DNA from: Pseudomonadota bacterium
GTDB taxonomy: Bacteria; Pseudomonadota; Alphaproteobacteria; Sphingomonadales; Sphingomonadaceae
Length of the DNA stretch: 12,358 bases
Reading direction: 5' to 3'
Assembly: GCA_023416515.1 (NCBI GenBank)
Contig: JAEZHP010000127.1
Location: 1 to 12,358, forward strand
The position numbers and the translations under genes were made by a program. The notes beneath the pieces were generated by a model. The model saw only the letters and a list, made by a program, of their open reading frames with translations. It was not told where the DNA came from and ran no database searches. Numbering within the stretch: the stretch's first letter is position 1; each line of letters opens with the position of its first letter. Of the stretch, positions 7,499 through 12,358 are shown in pieces.

Positions 7499-8493
7499 GC
7501 GGGCACGTCCAGCAGCCGCGCGTCAGCGTCGCGATGGCGGTGTACAACAATGCGCCGTTCCTGGCCGAGGCGATCGACAGCATCCTCGCCCAGACGATGG
7601 GCGATTTCGAATTCCTGATCGTCAATGACGGCTCGAGCGACGGTTCGGCCGAGATCATCGATCGCTATGCCGAGCGGGACGGGCGGATCCGCGCCATCCA
7701 CCAGGCCAATCGCGGCCTCGTCGCGAGTTTGAACCTGATGATCGAGGAGGCGCGCGCGCCGCTGATCGCGCGCATGGACGGGGACGACATATCGCTTCCG
7801 GCCCGCTTCGAGCGCCAGCTCGCCTTTCTCGACGCCAACCCGGATTATGGTGTGGTCGGCACGAGCACCCACGATCTCGACGAGCAGGGCCGGATCAGCC
7901 TCAACGAGGATTTCCACCCGCTCGATCATGATTCCTTCCTGGCCGCGCTCGAGACCGGCCCGTGGCTTTGCCACCCCTCGGTCATGATGCGGCGGGACGT
8001 GGTGCGGGCGGCGGGCGGCTATCGCGGCGCCTTCCGCCATTGCGAGGATTATGACCTCTGGCTTCGGCTGTCGGAAGTCACCAAGCTGTGCACGATCCCC
8101 GACCGGCTGTTCCATTACCGGCGCTCGCCGAGCCAGGTGAGCAGTGCCCATGTCCTCGAGCAGCTGACCGGCGCGGCGATCGCCTATGCCGCCCATCGCG
8201 AGCGCGAGGCGGGCCGGCCCGATCCGACCGAGGGGCTGGACCGCTTGCCGCCGATCGACCGGCTCGATGCCTTGTTCGGCCGCGAAGGCGTGTCGCGCGA
8301 AGTCCGCTCCAAGGTGGCGCCCGCGATCGTCTGGTGCGAGCGTGCTCTTCGGGGCGAAGGCTTTCCGCTGCTTCTCGACCACATTCGCGAGGGTGGCGAC
8401 CGCTCCGGCCTGTGGCGGACGGCCTTGCGCCTGCTCAAGTTGGGCGAGCCTCGGCGCGCTGCGCGGCTCGCCGCCGCGCTGGCCGCCTCCTAG
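7495..8493 (+). CDS. Family 2 glycosyltransferase
   Basis: A 332-residue GT-A fold enzyme that would transfer a sugar from a nucleotide-sugar donor by inversion. Visible motifs are VAMAVYNNAPFLAEAIDSILAQT at the N-terminus, IVNDGSSDGS (residues 42-51) for nucleotide binding, and IARMDGDD (Asp95, Asp97) as the DXD metal site. Next are the acceptor-side SVMMRRDVV and the HCEDYDLWLRL motif (Glu184, Asp185), which carries the likely catalytic base. No transmembrane segment is seen, so it is soluble or peripheral. The start is GTG 7495, overlapping the cupin-gene stop as GTGA. An upstream in-frame ATG at 7432 would read through the end of that gene and is rejected. It is the last gene of the operon, ending three bases from the stop of a convergent gene. 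The sugar and acceptor cannot be read from the sequence. Confidence 0.94.
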   Translation: MSGHVQQPRVSVAMAVYNNAPFLAEAIDSILAQTMGDFEFLIVNDGSSDGSAEIIDRYAERDGRIRAIHQANRGLVASLNLMIEEARAPLIARMDGDDISLPARFERQLAFLDANPDYGVVGTSTHDLDEQGRISLNEDFHPLDHDSFLAALETGPWLCHPSVMMRRDVVRAAGGYRGAFRHCEDYDLWLRLSEVTKLCTIPDRLFHYRRSPSQVSSAHVLEQLTGAAIAYAAHREREAGRPDPTEGLDRLPPIDRLDALFGREGVSREVRSKVAPAIVWCERALRGEGFPLLLDHIREGGDRSGLWRTALRLLKLGEPRRAARLAAALAAS

Positions 8494-8496
8494 CTG

Positions 8497-8838
8497 CTAT
8501 TGCGCCGGAATGGCGCGGAGGCGGAAGCTCGAGACGGCGCGGTCGAAGGTGCAGGTGAAGGCTCGGCGGCCGCTTGTCTCCTGGACGGTGCCCCAAACGG
8601 TGACCCGGCCGCCGCGGCCCTGTTCGGCGTCGATGATGTGGACGGTGCCATGCTGGGCGGCGCGGACCCGGCACGCCTCGCGCGCCGCGGCGATCCGGTC
8701 GCTGCTATAGGGGACTTCCCGAGGCGGCGGGTTGGCGGCGTTGACCGCGGCTCCGACGACGCTCGCCGCAATGCTCGCCGCGCAGCCGGAAACGGCGAGG
8801 CTGCCCAGCAGCAACAGGGGCAGGAGCGATCTCTTCAC
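8497..8838 (-). CDS. Small lipoprotein of unknown function
   Basis: A 113-residue protein with a clear lipoprotein signal: KRSLLPLLLLGSLAVSGC, with the lipidated Cys at residue 18, so it is probably anchored in the outer membrane on the periplasmic side. The mature part starts AASIAASVVGAAVNAANPPP and then forms a small domain with two cysteines (REACRVRA and FTCTFD) that could form a disulfide. The GTG at 8838-8836 is chosen because GGGAAG lies about six bases upstream on the minus strand and it places a proper signal peptide at the N-terminus. An ATG at 8901 would add 21 residues unlike a signal peptide. It converges on the glycosyltransferase gene and diverges from the gene at 9006. I do not recognise the family. 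Confidence 0.82.
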   Translation of the reverse strand: MKRSLLPLLLLGSLAVSGCAASIAASVVGAAVNAANPPPREVPYSSDRIAAAREACRVRAAQHGTVHIIDAEQGRGGRVTVWGTVQETSGRRAFTCTFDRAVSSFRLRAIPAQ

Positions 8839-9005
8839 TGGCAGCTTCCCTGGTTCGGCTCCGCGGCCGGCGAGACTGCGGGAGAATGAGCGCTCGCGCA
8901 AGGCGCCGGCGGCCGGCGAATCCGTGCACCGTTAACGCTGGCGTGGAGCGGCTTCTTAACCACGCGGTCTGTACAAGCCCCTCAAATAGCAGGGGGAGTC
9001 GGACC

Positions 9006-9692
9006 ATGAGGGGTGCGGTTTTCGGGACGATGGCGATGTGCGGGGTCGGCGGGGCGACCTATTATGGCGTCGGCACCGGGCCCAACGATTATGTCGGCAC
9101 GATCAACAAGTCGCCGGACGCGGTCTATGCCGCTTTCGCATCGGCGATGGGGCCAGAGGGTATCACAGCGCTTCCCTCTCGCGACGGCTGGCCGGCTCGG
9201 CTCCAGCAGCGGGTCACCAAGACGCCCGGCGAGGAAGTGCGGATCGAGTTCGTCACCGACAACACGACCTTGCTCAGCATGGAAGTCGATTTCGCCGCTG
9301 AAGGTCCGGAGGCGACAAGGGTCGCGGCCGAGGTCGATATCGACGCCGCCGCGCTCGCGTCCATCGCCAATGTCGGGCCGGGCGACTCGATGGCGTTCCT
9401 GGCAATGAACGAGGGGCTCATCGACATGGCCTTCGCCCAGACGATGGCCGAGATGGTGGAGGACGTCGAGAAGGGGACTCCGCTGAGCAGCTTCGCGATG
9501 CTCAGCCGCAGCTGGGGCCGGGACAGCGGGCCGGCTTCGGCGCGGAGGAATGGACCCGGCTCCTATCGGCCCGAACGGATCAGGCCCGACGCCTCGGCTC
9601 GGCCGATGGTCGACCCGAACCGGGTCGCGCGCGACCATGTCGACGGCGCCGGACCCGCGATGGCGGGCACCAACGGCTGGGGCACCGACTAA
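9006..9692 (+). CDS. Hypothetical protein, possibly SRPBCC-like fold, single N-terminal hydrophobic segment
   Basis: A 228-residue protein. The first 24 residues (RGAVFGTMAMCGVGGATYYGVG) are a weak hydrophobic segment that may be a membrane anchor or poor signal peptide. DYVGTINKSPDAVYAAFASAM then resembles the first strand and helix of SRPBCC/polyketide-cyclase-like domains. This is followed by beta-rich sequence including EEVRIEFVTDNTTLLSMEVDF and a helical SMAFLAMNEGLIDMAFAQTMAEMVEDVE. The last 60 residues are Arg/Pro/Gly-rich and likely disordered. ATG 9006 has a strong GGGGGAG at about 8992-8998. The stop at 9690-9692 overlaps the stop of the convergent lipoprotein gene. The family is not recognised; SRPBCC similarity is only an impression from the N-terminal pattern. 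Confidence 0.82.
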   Translation: MRGAVFGTMAMCGVGGATYYGVGTGPNDYVGTINKSPDAVYAAFASAMGPEGITALPSRDGWPARLQQRVTKTPGEEVRIEFVTDNTTLLSMEVDFAAEGPEATRVAAEVDIDAAALASIANVGPGDSMAFLAMNEGLIDMAFAQTMAEMVEDVEKGTPLSSFAMLSRSWGRDSGPASARRNGPGSYRPERIRPDASARPMVDPNRVARDHVDGAGPAMAGTNGWGTD

Positions 9693-9958
9693 CGAGCGGA
9701 ATTGTCCGCCGGCTCGGCCGAATTGTCGGCGGTCTCGTTGAGGAGCTGGTTGCGGCTCTCGAAGATCGCCTGGGTCTCGTTCTCGAGCGCGCGCTCGATC
9801 GCGCTGGTCTGGTTCTCGGCCTCCGCGGCGATGCCCTTGGCCATATTCTCCATCCGCTCGGCCTGAGCCTGGGCGTCGTTGGCGAGAGGCTCGGCCTCGT
9901 TGCCGCCGCCGGTGCAGCCGGCCGCGAGAAGAGCGAGAAAGAGGACGGATAAGCGCAT
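9689..9958 (-). CDS. Small Asn/Glu/Ala-rich lipoprotein
   Basis: An 89-residue protein with a short lipoprotein signal, RLSVLFLALLAAGC, lipidated at Cys15 and followed by TGGGNEAEP. The mature part is a long helical, Ala/Glu/Asn-rich stretch (residues 30-75, with AQAQAERMENMAKGIAAEAE) likely to form a coiled coil, similar in style to small periplasmic spacer lipoproteins. No enzymatic motif is present. The ATG at 9958-9956 has GGGAGA seven bases upstream on the minus strand. The longer frame from 9994 adds a non-signal N-terminus. The gene lies downstream of ssrA on the same strand and might receive its read-through transcription. Its function is unknown. Confidence 0.82.
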   Translation of the reverse strand: MRLSVLFLALLAAGCTGGGNEAEPLANDAQAQAERMENMAKGIAAEAENQTSAIERALENETQAIFESRNQLLNETADNSAEPADNSAR

Positions 9959-10023
9959 CGGTTCGTCTCCCGCGACCGGGATAGGCAGCCGCATGGGCGC
10001 AAGGCAAGGGGACGAAGTGGGGA

Positions 10024-10079
10024 GCTTCTGTTGCCCGGTGCTCCCCGTACCGCTGGAATCCGCTTCTGTTGCCCGGTGC
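10024..10079 (-). repeat. 18-base direct repeat inside the tmRNA coding piece
   Basis: The 18-base sequence GCTTCTGTTGCCCGGTGC (plus strand) occurs at 10024-10041 and again at 10062-10079. In RNA the shared core ACCGGGCAACAGAA is the loop of two hairpins whose stems differ but still pair: CCGC with GCGG, and GGGGAGC with GCTCCCC. They are probably tandem pseudoknot units of the tmRNA. A weaker third echo, GCTTTTGT, lies at about 10092-10099. Confidence 0.75.
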
Positions 10080-10128
10080 GGCCCGAACCGCGCTTTTGTC
10101 CAATGTAACTTAGTCCGTGAGGACCTTG

Positions 10129-10164
10129 TTACGCGGCAATCGCGAGCGCCTCGTTATCGTTGGC
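10129..10164 (-). other. tmRNA proteolysis-tag reading frame (ANDNEALAIAA)
   Basis: On the minus strand the resume codon GCC (10164-10162) opens an 11-codon frame ANDNEALAIAA ending in TAA (10131-10129). With the alanine carried by tmRNA the appended tag would be AANDNEALAIAA. The hydrophobic LAIAA end is a typical ClpXP degron, and the ANDN start matches tags of other alphaproteobacteria such as Caulobacter. Confidence 0.93.
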
Positions 10165-10365
10165 ACTTGTGTGATGGACCGTTGCGGGGGTCCAATCCGA
10201 GCAAAAGCCGGCGCTTTTCAACACACGTCGATCCTGGTTCGGCCCCATCAGAAATCCCCGTTTTCGCGGAGACATATGGTGGAGCCGCCGGGTACTGCCC
10301 CCGGGTCCGCTGTGCCTATTACACGCTGGCGTTTATCGCCATAGCCGGACGAGCCGGCACGAAGA

Positions 10366-10393
10366 GATATAGGCTTTTCCGCCTTAATGTGAA
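10366..10393 (-). promoter_or_regulatory. Likely sigma-70-type promoter of ssrA
   Basis: Reading the minus strand, TTCACA (10393-10388, five of six bases of TTGACA) is separated by 16 bases from TATATC (10371-10366, four of six bases of TATAAT). Transcription would start near 10359, just ahead of the acceptor piece. The -35 box falls in the last codons of mscL, so the promoter is embedded in the end of that gene. Confidence 0.6.
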
Positions 10394-10824
10394 GTGGACG
10401 GACCGCTTCGGCCGGAGCGTAGTTCGTCGCGGATTTCGCGGAGAAGAGCGATCTCGGCCGCCTCGGCCTCGACCACTTCCTTCTCGCGAACCGTCTTCTT
10501 CAGGCCCTGGATCACCAGATAGATGATGAAGGCGACGATGAGGAAATTGACGATTGCGGTGACCAGCGCGCCGTAGCCGATCATCGGCACGCCGGCGGCC
10601 TTGAGAGCGGCATAGCTGTTCGGGTCCACCCCGGCCGGAACGTGGCCGAGCAGGATGAAGTAGCTGGAGAAGTCGGCGTCGCCGATCAGCCAGCCGATGA
10701 ACGGCATGATCACGTCCTCGGTCAGCGAGGTGACGATTCCGGTGAAGGCCGCGCCGATGATCACCGCGACCGCGAGGTCGACGACGTTGCCGCGCATGAC
10801 GAACGCCCTGAAGCCTGACAGCAT
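10384..10824 (-). CDS. mscL: Large-conductance mechanosensitive channel MscL
   Basis: A 146-residue inner-membrane channel that opens under membrane tension to release solutes during hypo-osmotic shock; it works as a homopentamer. The N-terminal amphipathic helix and first membrane helix (MLSGFRAFVMRGNVVDLAVAVIIGAAFTGIVTSLTEDVIMPFIGWLIG) carry the highly conserved FRAFVMRGNVVDLAVAVIIGAAF signature. A periplasmic loop follows, then the second helix YGALVTAIVNFLIVAFIIYLVI, and a charged cytoplasmic helix with an EAAEIALLREIRDEL bundle. Length and order match the family. The ATG at 10824-10822 has GGGGAGGGG seven or so bases upstream. The minus-strand frame stays open further upstream as an antisense of lemA, but there is no reason to start there. 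The last codons contain the ssrA -35 box. The gene diverges from lemA. Confidence 0.97.
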   Translation of the reverse strand: MLSGFRAFVMRGNVVDLAVAVIIGAAFTGIVTSLTEDVIMPFIGWLIGDADFSSYFILLGHVPAGVDPNSYAALKAAGVPMIGYGALVTAIVNFLIVAFIIYLVIQGLKKTVREKEVVEAEAAEIALLREIRDELRSGRSGPSTSH

Positions 10825-10896
10825 GAATTCCCCTCCCCGTTGCGGACCGAACGCAGCGGCCCTAAGCAGGCGCGATTGTAGCACAGGGAGATGCTG

Positions 10897-11511
10897 ATGA
10901 CCCGCTACCGCCTGTTCGCGGCCTTCGCGCCGGTCCTGCTCTTGCTCACCGCTTGTGGCGTCAACTCGATCCCGACCGCCGAGGAGCAGGCCAAGGCCAA
11001 GTGGGCGGACGTCCAGGCGAGCTTCCAGCGCCGAGCCAACCTCATCCCCAACCTCGTCGAGACGACCCGGGCGGCGGCGGCTTCCGAGCAGGAGATCCTT
11101 ACCGGCGTCACCGAGGCGCGCGCCGACGCGACCCGGATCACGGTCAGCCCCGAACAGCTCACCGACCCGGCGGCGATGCAGCGTTTCTCCGAGGCGCAGA
11201 GCCGGCTGTCGGCCGCGATCATTCCGTTGCAGCGGCTTCAGGAGGCTTATCCGAACCTCCAGAGCCAGCAGAATTTCGGCACCTTGATGCAGCAGCTCGA
11301 AAGCACCGAGAACCGCATCAACATCGCCATCCGCGACTATAACGAGGCGGTGCGCGGCTATAATACCGAGATCCGCACCTTCCCGAGCGTGATCGGGGCG
11401 CGGGTGATCTACGGCTCGCAGCCGATGGTGCCCTACCAGGCGGTGACTCCGGGTGCGGAGGTGGCGCCCACGGTCAACTTCGACCGCCCGGCGGCCGGCA
11501 ACAGCCAGTAA
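10897..11511 (+). CDS. LemA family lipoprotein
   Basis: A 204-residue protein. The N-terminus TRYRLFAAFAPVLLLLTAC is a lipoprotein-type signal (lipidated Cys20), so it is probably membrane-anchored. The LemA fold is seen in KAKWADVQASFQRRANLIPNLVETTRAAAASEQEIL, which holds the family hallmark QRR.NLIPNLV, followed by the long helices QRFSEAQSRLSAAIIPLQRLQEAYPNLQSQQNF..L..QLESTENRINIAIRDYNEAVRGYNTEIRTFPS. The YNEAV..YN motif is also typical. The function of LemA is not well defined; it often neighbours TPM-domain proteins, as here. An AGGGAG at 10885-10890 lies six bases before ATG 10897 but directly abuts ATG 10891, so the later ATG is preferred. The stop is six bases before the next ATG. Confidence 0.95.
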   Translation: MTRYRLFAAFAPVLLLLTACGVNSIPTAEEQAKAKWADVQASFQRRANLIPNLVETTRAAAASEQEILTGVTEARADATRITVSPEQLTDPAAMQRFSEAQSRLSAAIIPLQRLQEAYPNLQSQQNFGTLMQQLESTENRINIAIRDYNEAVRGYNTEIRTFPSVIGARVIYGSQPMVPYQAVTPGAEVAPTVNFDRPAAGNSQ

Positions 11512-11517
11512 GCCCAG

Positions 11518-12358
11518 ATGGCCCCCACCCCGTTCGTCCTGAGCTTGTCGAAGGACCCCCCTTTCTCTCTGGCGAAGAGAAGGGCAGGGCTTCGACAGGC
11601 TCAGCCCGAACGGTTGTTGGGATGGCTGACATTTCTCTTTCTGCTGCTCGTCGCACTGCCCGCTTCGGCGCAGGACTTCCCCCAGCTCACCGGCCGGGTG
11701 GTCGACCAGGCGGACCTGCTTTCGCCTCAGCAGGAGGCCGAGCTCACCCAGCGCCTCACCGCGCTCGAGCAGCAGAACAGCCGCCAGCTGGTCGTTGCGA
11801 CCGTTCCCGACCTTCAGGGCTACGACATCGCCGATTACGGCTATCAGCTCGGCCGCCATTGGGGGATCGGGCAGGGCGAGGCGAATAACGGGATTATCCT
11901 GCTCGTCGCCCCGAACGAGAAGAAGGTCCGGATCGAGGTCGGCTACGGGCTCGAGCCGATCGTCACCGACGCCTTGTCCTGGCAGATCATCCGCGACGCG
12001 ATCCTTCCGCGCTTCCGCGCCAACGACATGCCGGGGGGAATCATCGCCGGCGCCGATGCGCTGATCCAGCAGCTCCAGGCGCCGCCCGAAGCGGCAGAGC
12101 AGCGAGCGATGGAAGCGGCGGCGGCGCGTCAGCAGGCGCAGGCGAGCAGCGGCGAGGATTCGATCTGGCCGGCGCTCGTCGCGATGTTCGTCATCTTCTT
12201 CGTCGTTCTTCCGGCGCTCCGGGTCGGGCTTGGCGGCGGCCGCCGTTACCGCCGGCGCGGAAGCGGGCTCGGATCGGTGATCCTGTGGGGCCTCGCAAGC
12301 GGCATGAGCAGCGGCGGCGGCCGCAGCGGCGGCGGTGGCGGAGGTTTCGGCGGTGGCG
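11518..12358 (+). CDS. TPM domain (YgcG-like) membrane protein, 3' end outside window
   Basis: At least 280 codons, still open at the window end. The order is a hydrophobic signal segment WLTFLFLLLVALPASAQ (about residues 36-52) and then a TPM domain (about 55-185) with LTGRVVDQADLLS, QLVVATVPDLQG and NNGIILLVAPNEKKVRIEVGYGLE. After it come an Ala/Gln-rich linker, one membrane helix (WPALVAMFVIFFVVLPAL) and a Gly-rich tail. TPM proteins are periplasmic or exported, and some bind metal or show phosphatase activity. The pair with LemA is common. The start is in doubt: ATG 11518 is six bases after the lemA stop with no clear ribosome-binding site, and translation from it runs through an inverted repeat (11531-11613) before the signal. 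TTG 11614 or 11617 would give a conventional signal peptide. The Gly-rich end recurs in YgcG-like proteins. Confidence 0.9.
   Translation, partial: MAPTPFVLSLSKDPPFSLAKRRAGLRQAQPERLLGWLTFLFLLLVALPASAQDFPQLTGRVVDQADLLSPQQEAELTQRLTALEQQNSRQLVVATVPDLQGYDIADYGYQLGRHWGIGQGEANNGIILLVAPNEKKVRIEVGYGLEPIVTDALSWQIIRDAILPRFRANDMPGGIIAGADALIQQLQAPPEAAEQRAMEAAAARQQAQASSGEDSIWPALVAMFVIFFVVLPALRVGLGGGRRYRRRGSGLGSVILWGLASGMSSGGGRSGGGGGGFGGG
11531..11613. repeat. Sphingomonad-type dispersed inverted repeat (REP-like)
   Basis: The arms CGTTCGTCCTGAGCTTGTCG (from 11531) and GCTTCGACAGGCTCAGCCCG (from 11589) are reverse complements over about 23 bases with three mismatches, around a partly self-complementary CCTTTCTCT...AGAGAAGGG centre. 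I recall this sequence as a widespread dispersed repeat in sphingomonad genomes (translations like FVLSLSKD and RQAQPER), but this was not searched. It lies at the start of the TPM gene and would fold into a long hairpin between lemA and the TPM signal peptide. Confidence 0.8.

Larger units (their letters stand above)
10017..10359 (-). ncRNA. ssrA: Two-piece (circularly permuted) transfer-messenger RNA
   Basis: tmRNA rescues stalled ribosomes and tags the nascent chain for proteolysis. On the minus strand the gene has the permuted order of alphaproteobacteria: acceptor piece first, then coding piece. The acceptor piece ends in CGGCTCCACCA with the CCA at 10279-10277. A 30-base spacer (10247-10276) follows, and the coding piece begins at 10246 with GGGGCCG, which pairs with CGGCTCC over seven base pairs. 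The third pair is G-U, the alanyl-tRNA synthetase identity element. Next come the tmRNA-like CCAGGATCGACG, a helix AAAAGC/GCTTTT, a pk1-like GGACC/GGTCC hairpin, and the tag frame ANDNEALAIAA with TAA at 10131-10129. Two hairpins with an identical loop follow at 10060-10081 and 10019-10046. The 5' end (about 10359) is inferred from the promoter. The 3' end (about 10017) is uncertain by tens of bases. Confidence 0.93.

Noticed and set aside
7447..8382. Minus-strand ORF of 311 residues
   Set aside because: Antisense of the glycosyltransferase gene with no recognisable motifs.
8982..10103. Minus-strand ORF of 373 residues
   Set aside because: It spans a convergent gene, a lipoprotein in another frame and part of the tmRNA. 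Its composition is low-complexity Arg/Gly/Pro.
10276..10344. Plus-strand ORF beginning MVEPPGTAPGS
   Set aside because: It is antisense to the tmRNA acceptor piece (T arm and CCA end). The RNA explains the conserved sequence.
10825..11859. Minus-strand upstream extension of the mscL frame to 491 residues
   Set aside because: MscL begins at its own ATG 10824 with a good ribosome-binding site. The extension is antisense to lemA and the TPM gene.

Overview
The window looks like chromosomal DNA of a high-GC alphaproteobacterium, most likely a member of the Sphingomonadales. The evidence is a circularly permuted two-piece tmRNA gene (an alphaproteobacterial form) with tag ANDNEALAIAA, a dispersed inverted repeat of the type I recall from sphingomonad genomes, and very GC-rich codon use with GTG starts and GTGA gene overlaps.

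Region 1 (1-290) holds the 3' end of an RGG-rich, probably RNA-binding protein, a near-perfect 25-bp palindrome just after its stop, and a strong intrinsic terminator. Region 2 (about 300-4080) has visibly lower GC and looks like an accessory island. It carries a putative PD-(D/E)XK-like nuclease (minus strand), a small protein with a ParB-like GHQRHR motif (plus strand), and a 675-residue fusion of a GHKL/HSP90-type ATPase with a C-terminal PD-(D/E)XK nuclease (minus strand). This is the best candidate in the window for an undescribed system, possibly anti-phage defence. No function is proven by the sequence.

Region 3 (4211-5336) has a protein with an internally duplicated HTH-like module and a small UVR-motif protein. 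Region 4 (5439-8493) is a tight three-gene operon: CelD/BcsL-type acyltransferase, cupin-like Fe(II)/2-oxoglutarate oxygenase, and family 2 glycosyltransferase. The genes overlap by GTGA junctions, so they are probably translationally coupled and act on one surface or secreted glycan.

Region 5 (8497-9958) has two small lipoproteins on the minus strand flanking an unrecognised plus-strand protein. Region 6 (about 10017-10824) has the permuted ssrA gene on the minus strand, with its promoter running into the 3' end of mscL. Region 7 (10897 to the end) is a lemA-TPM (YgcG-like) gene pair. A sphingomonad-type inverted repeat lies inside the 5' coding part of the TPM gene, which runs off the window.
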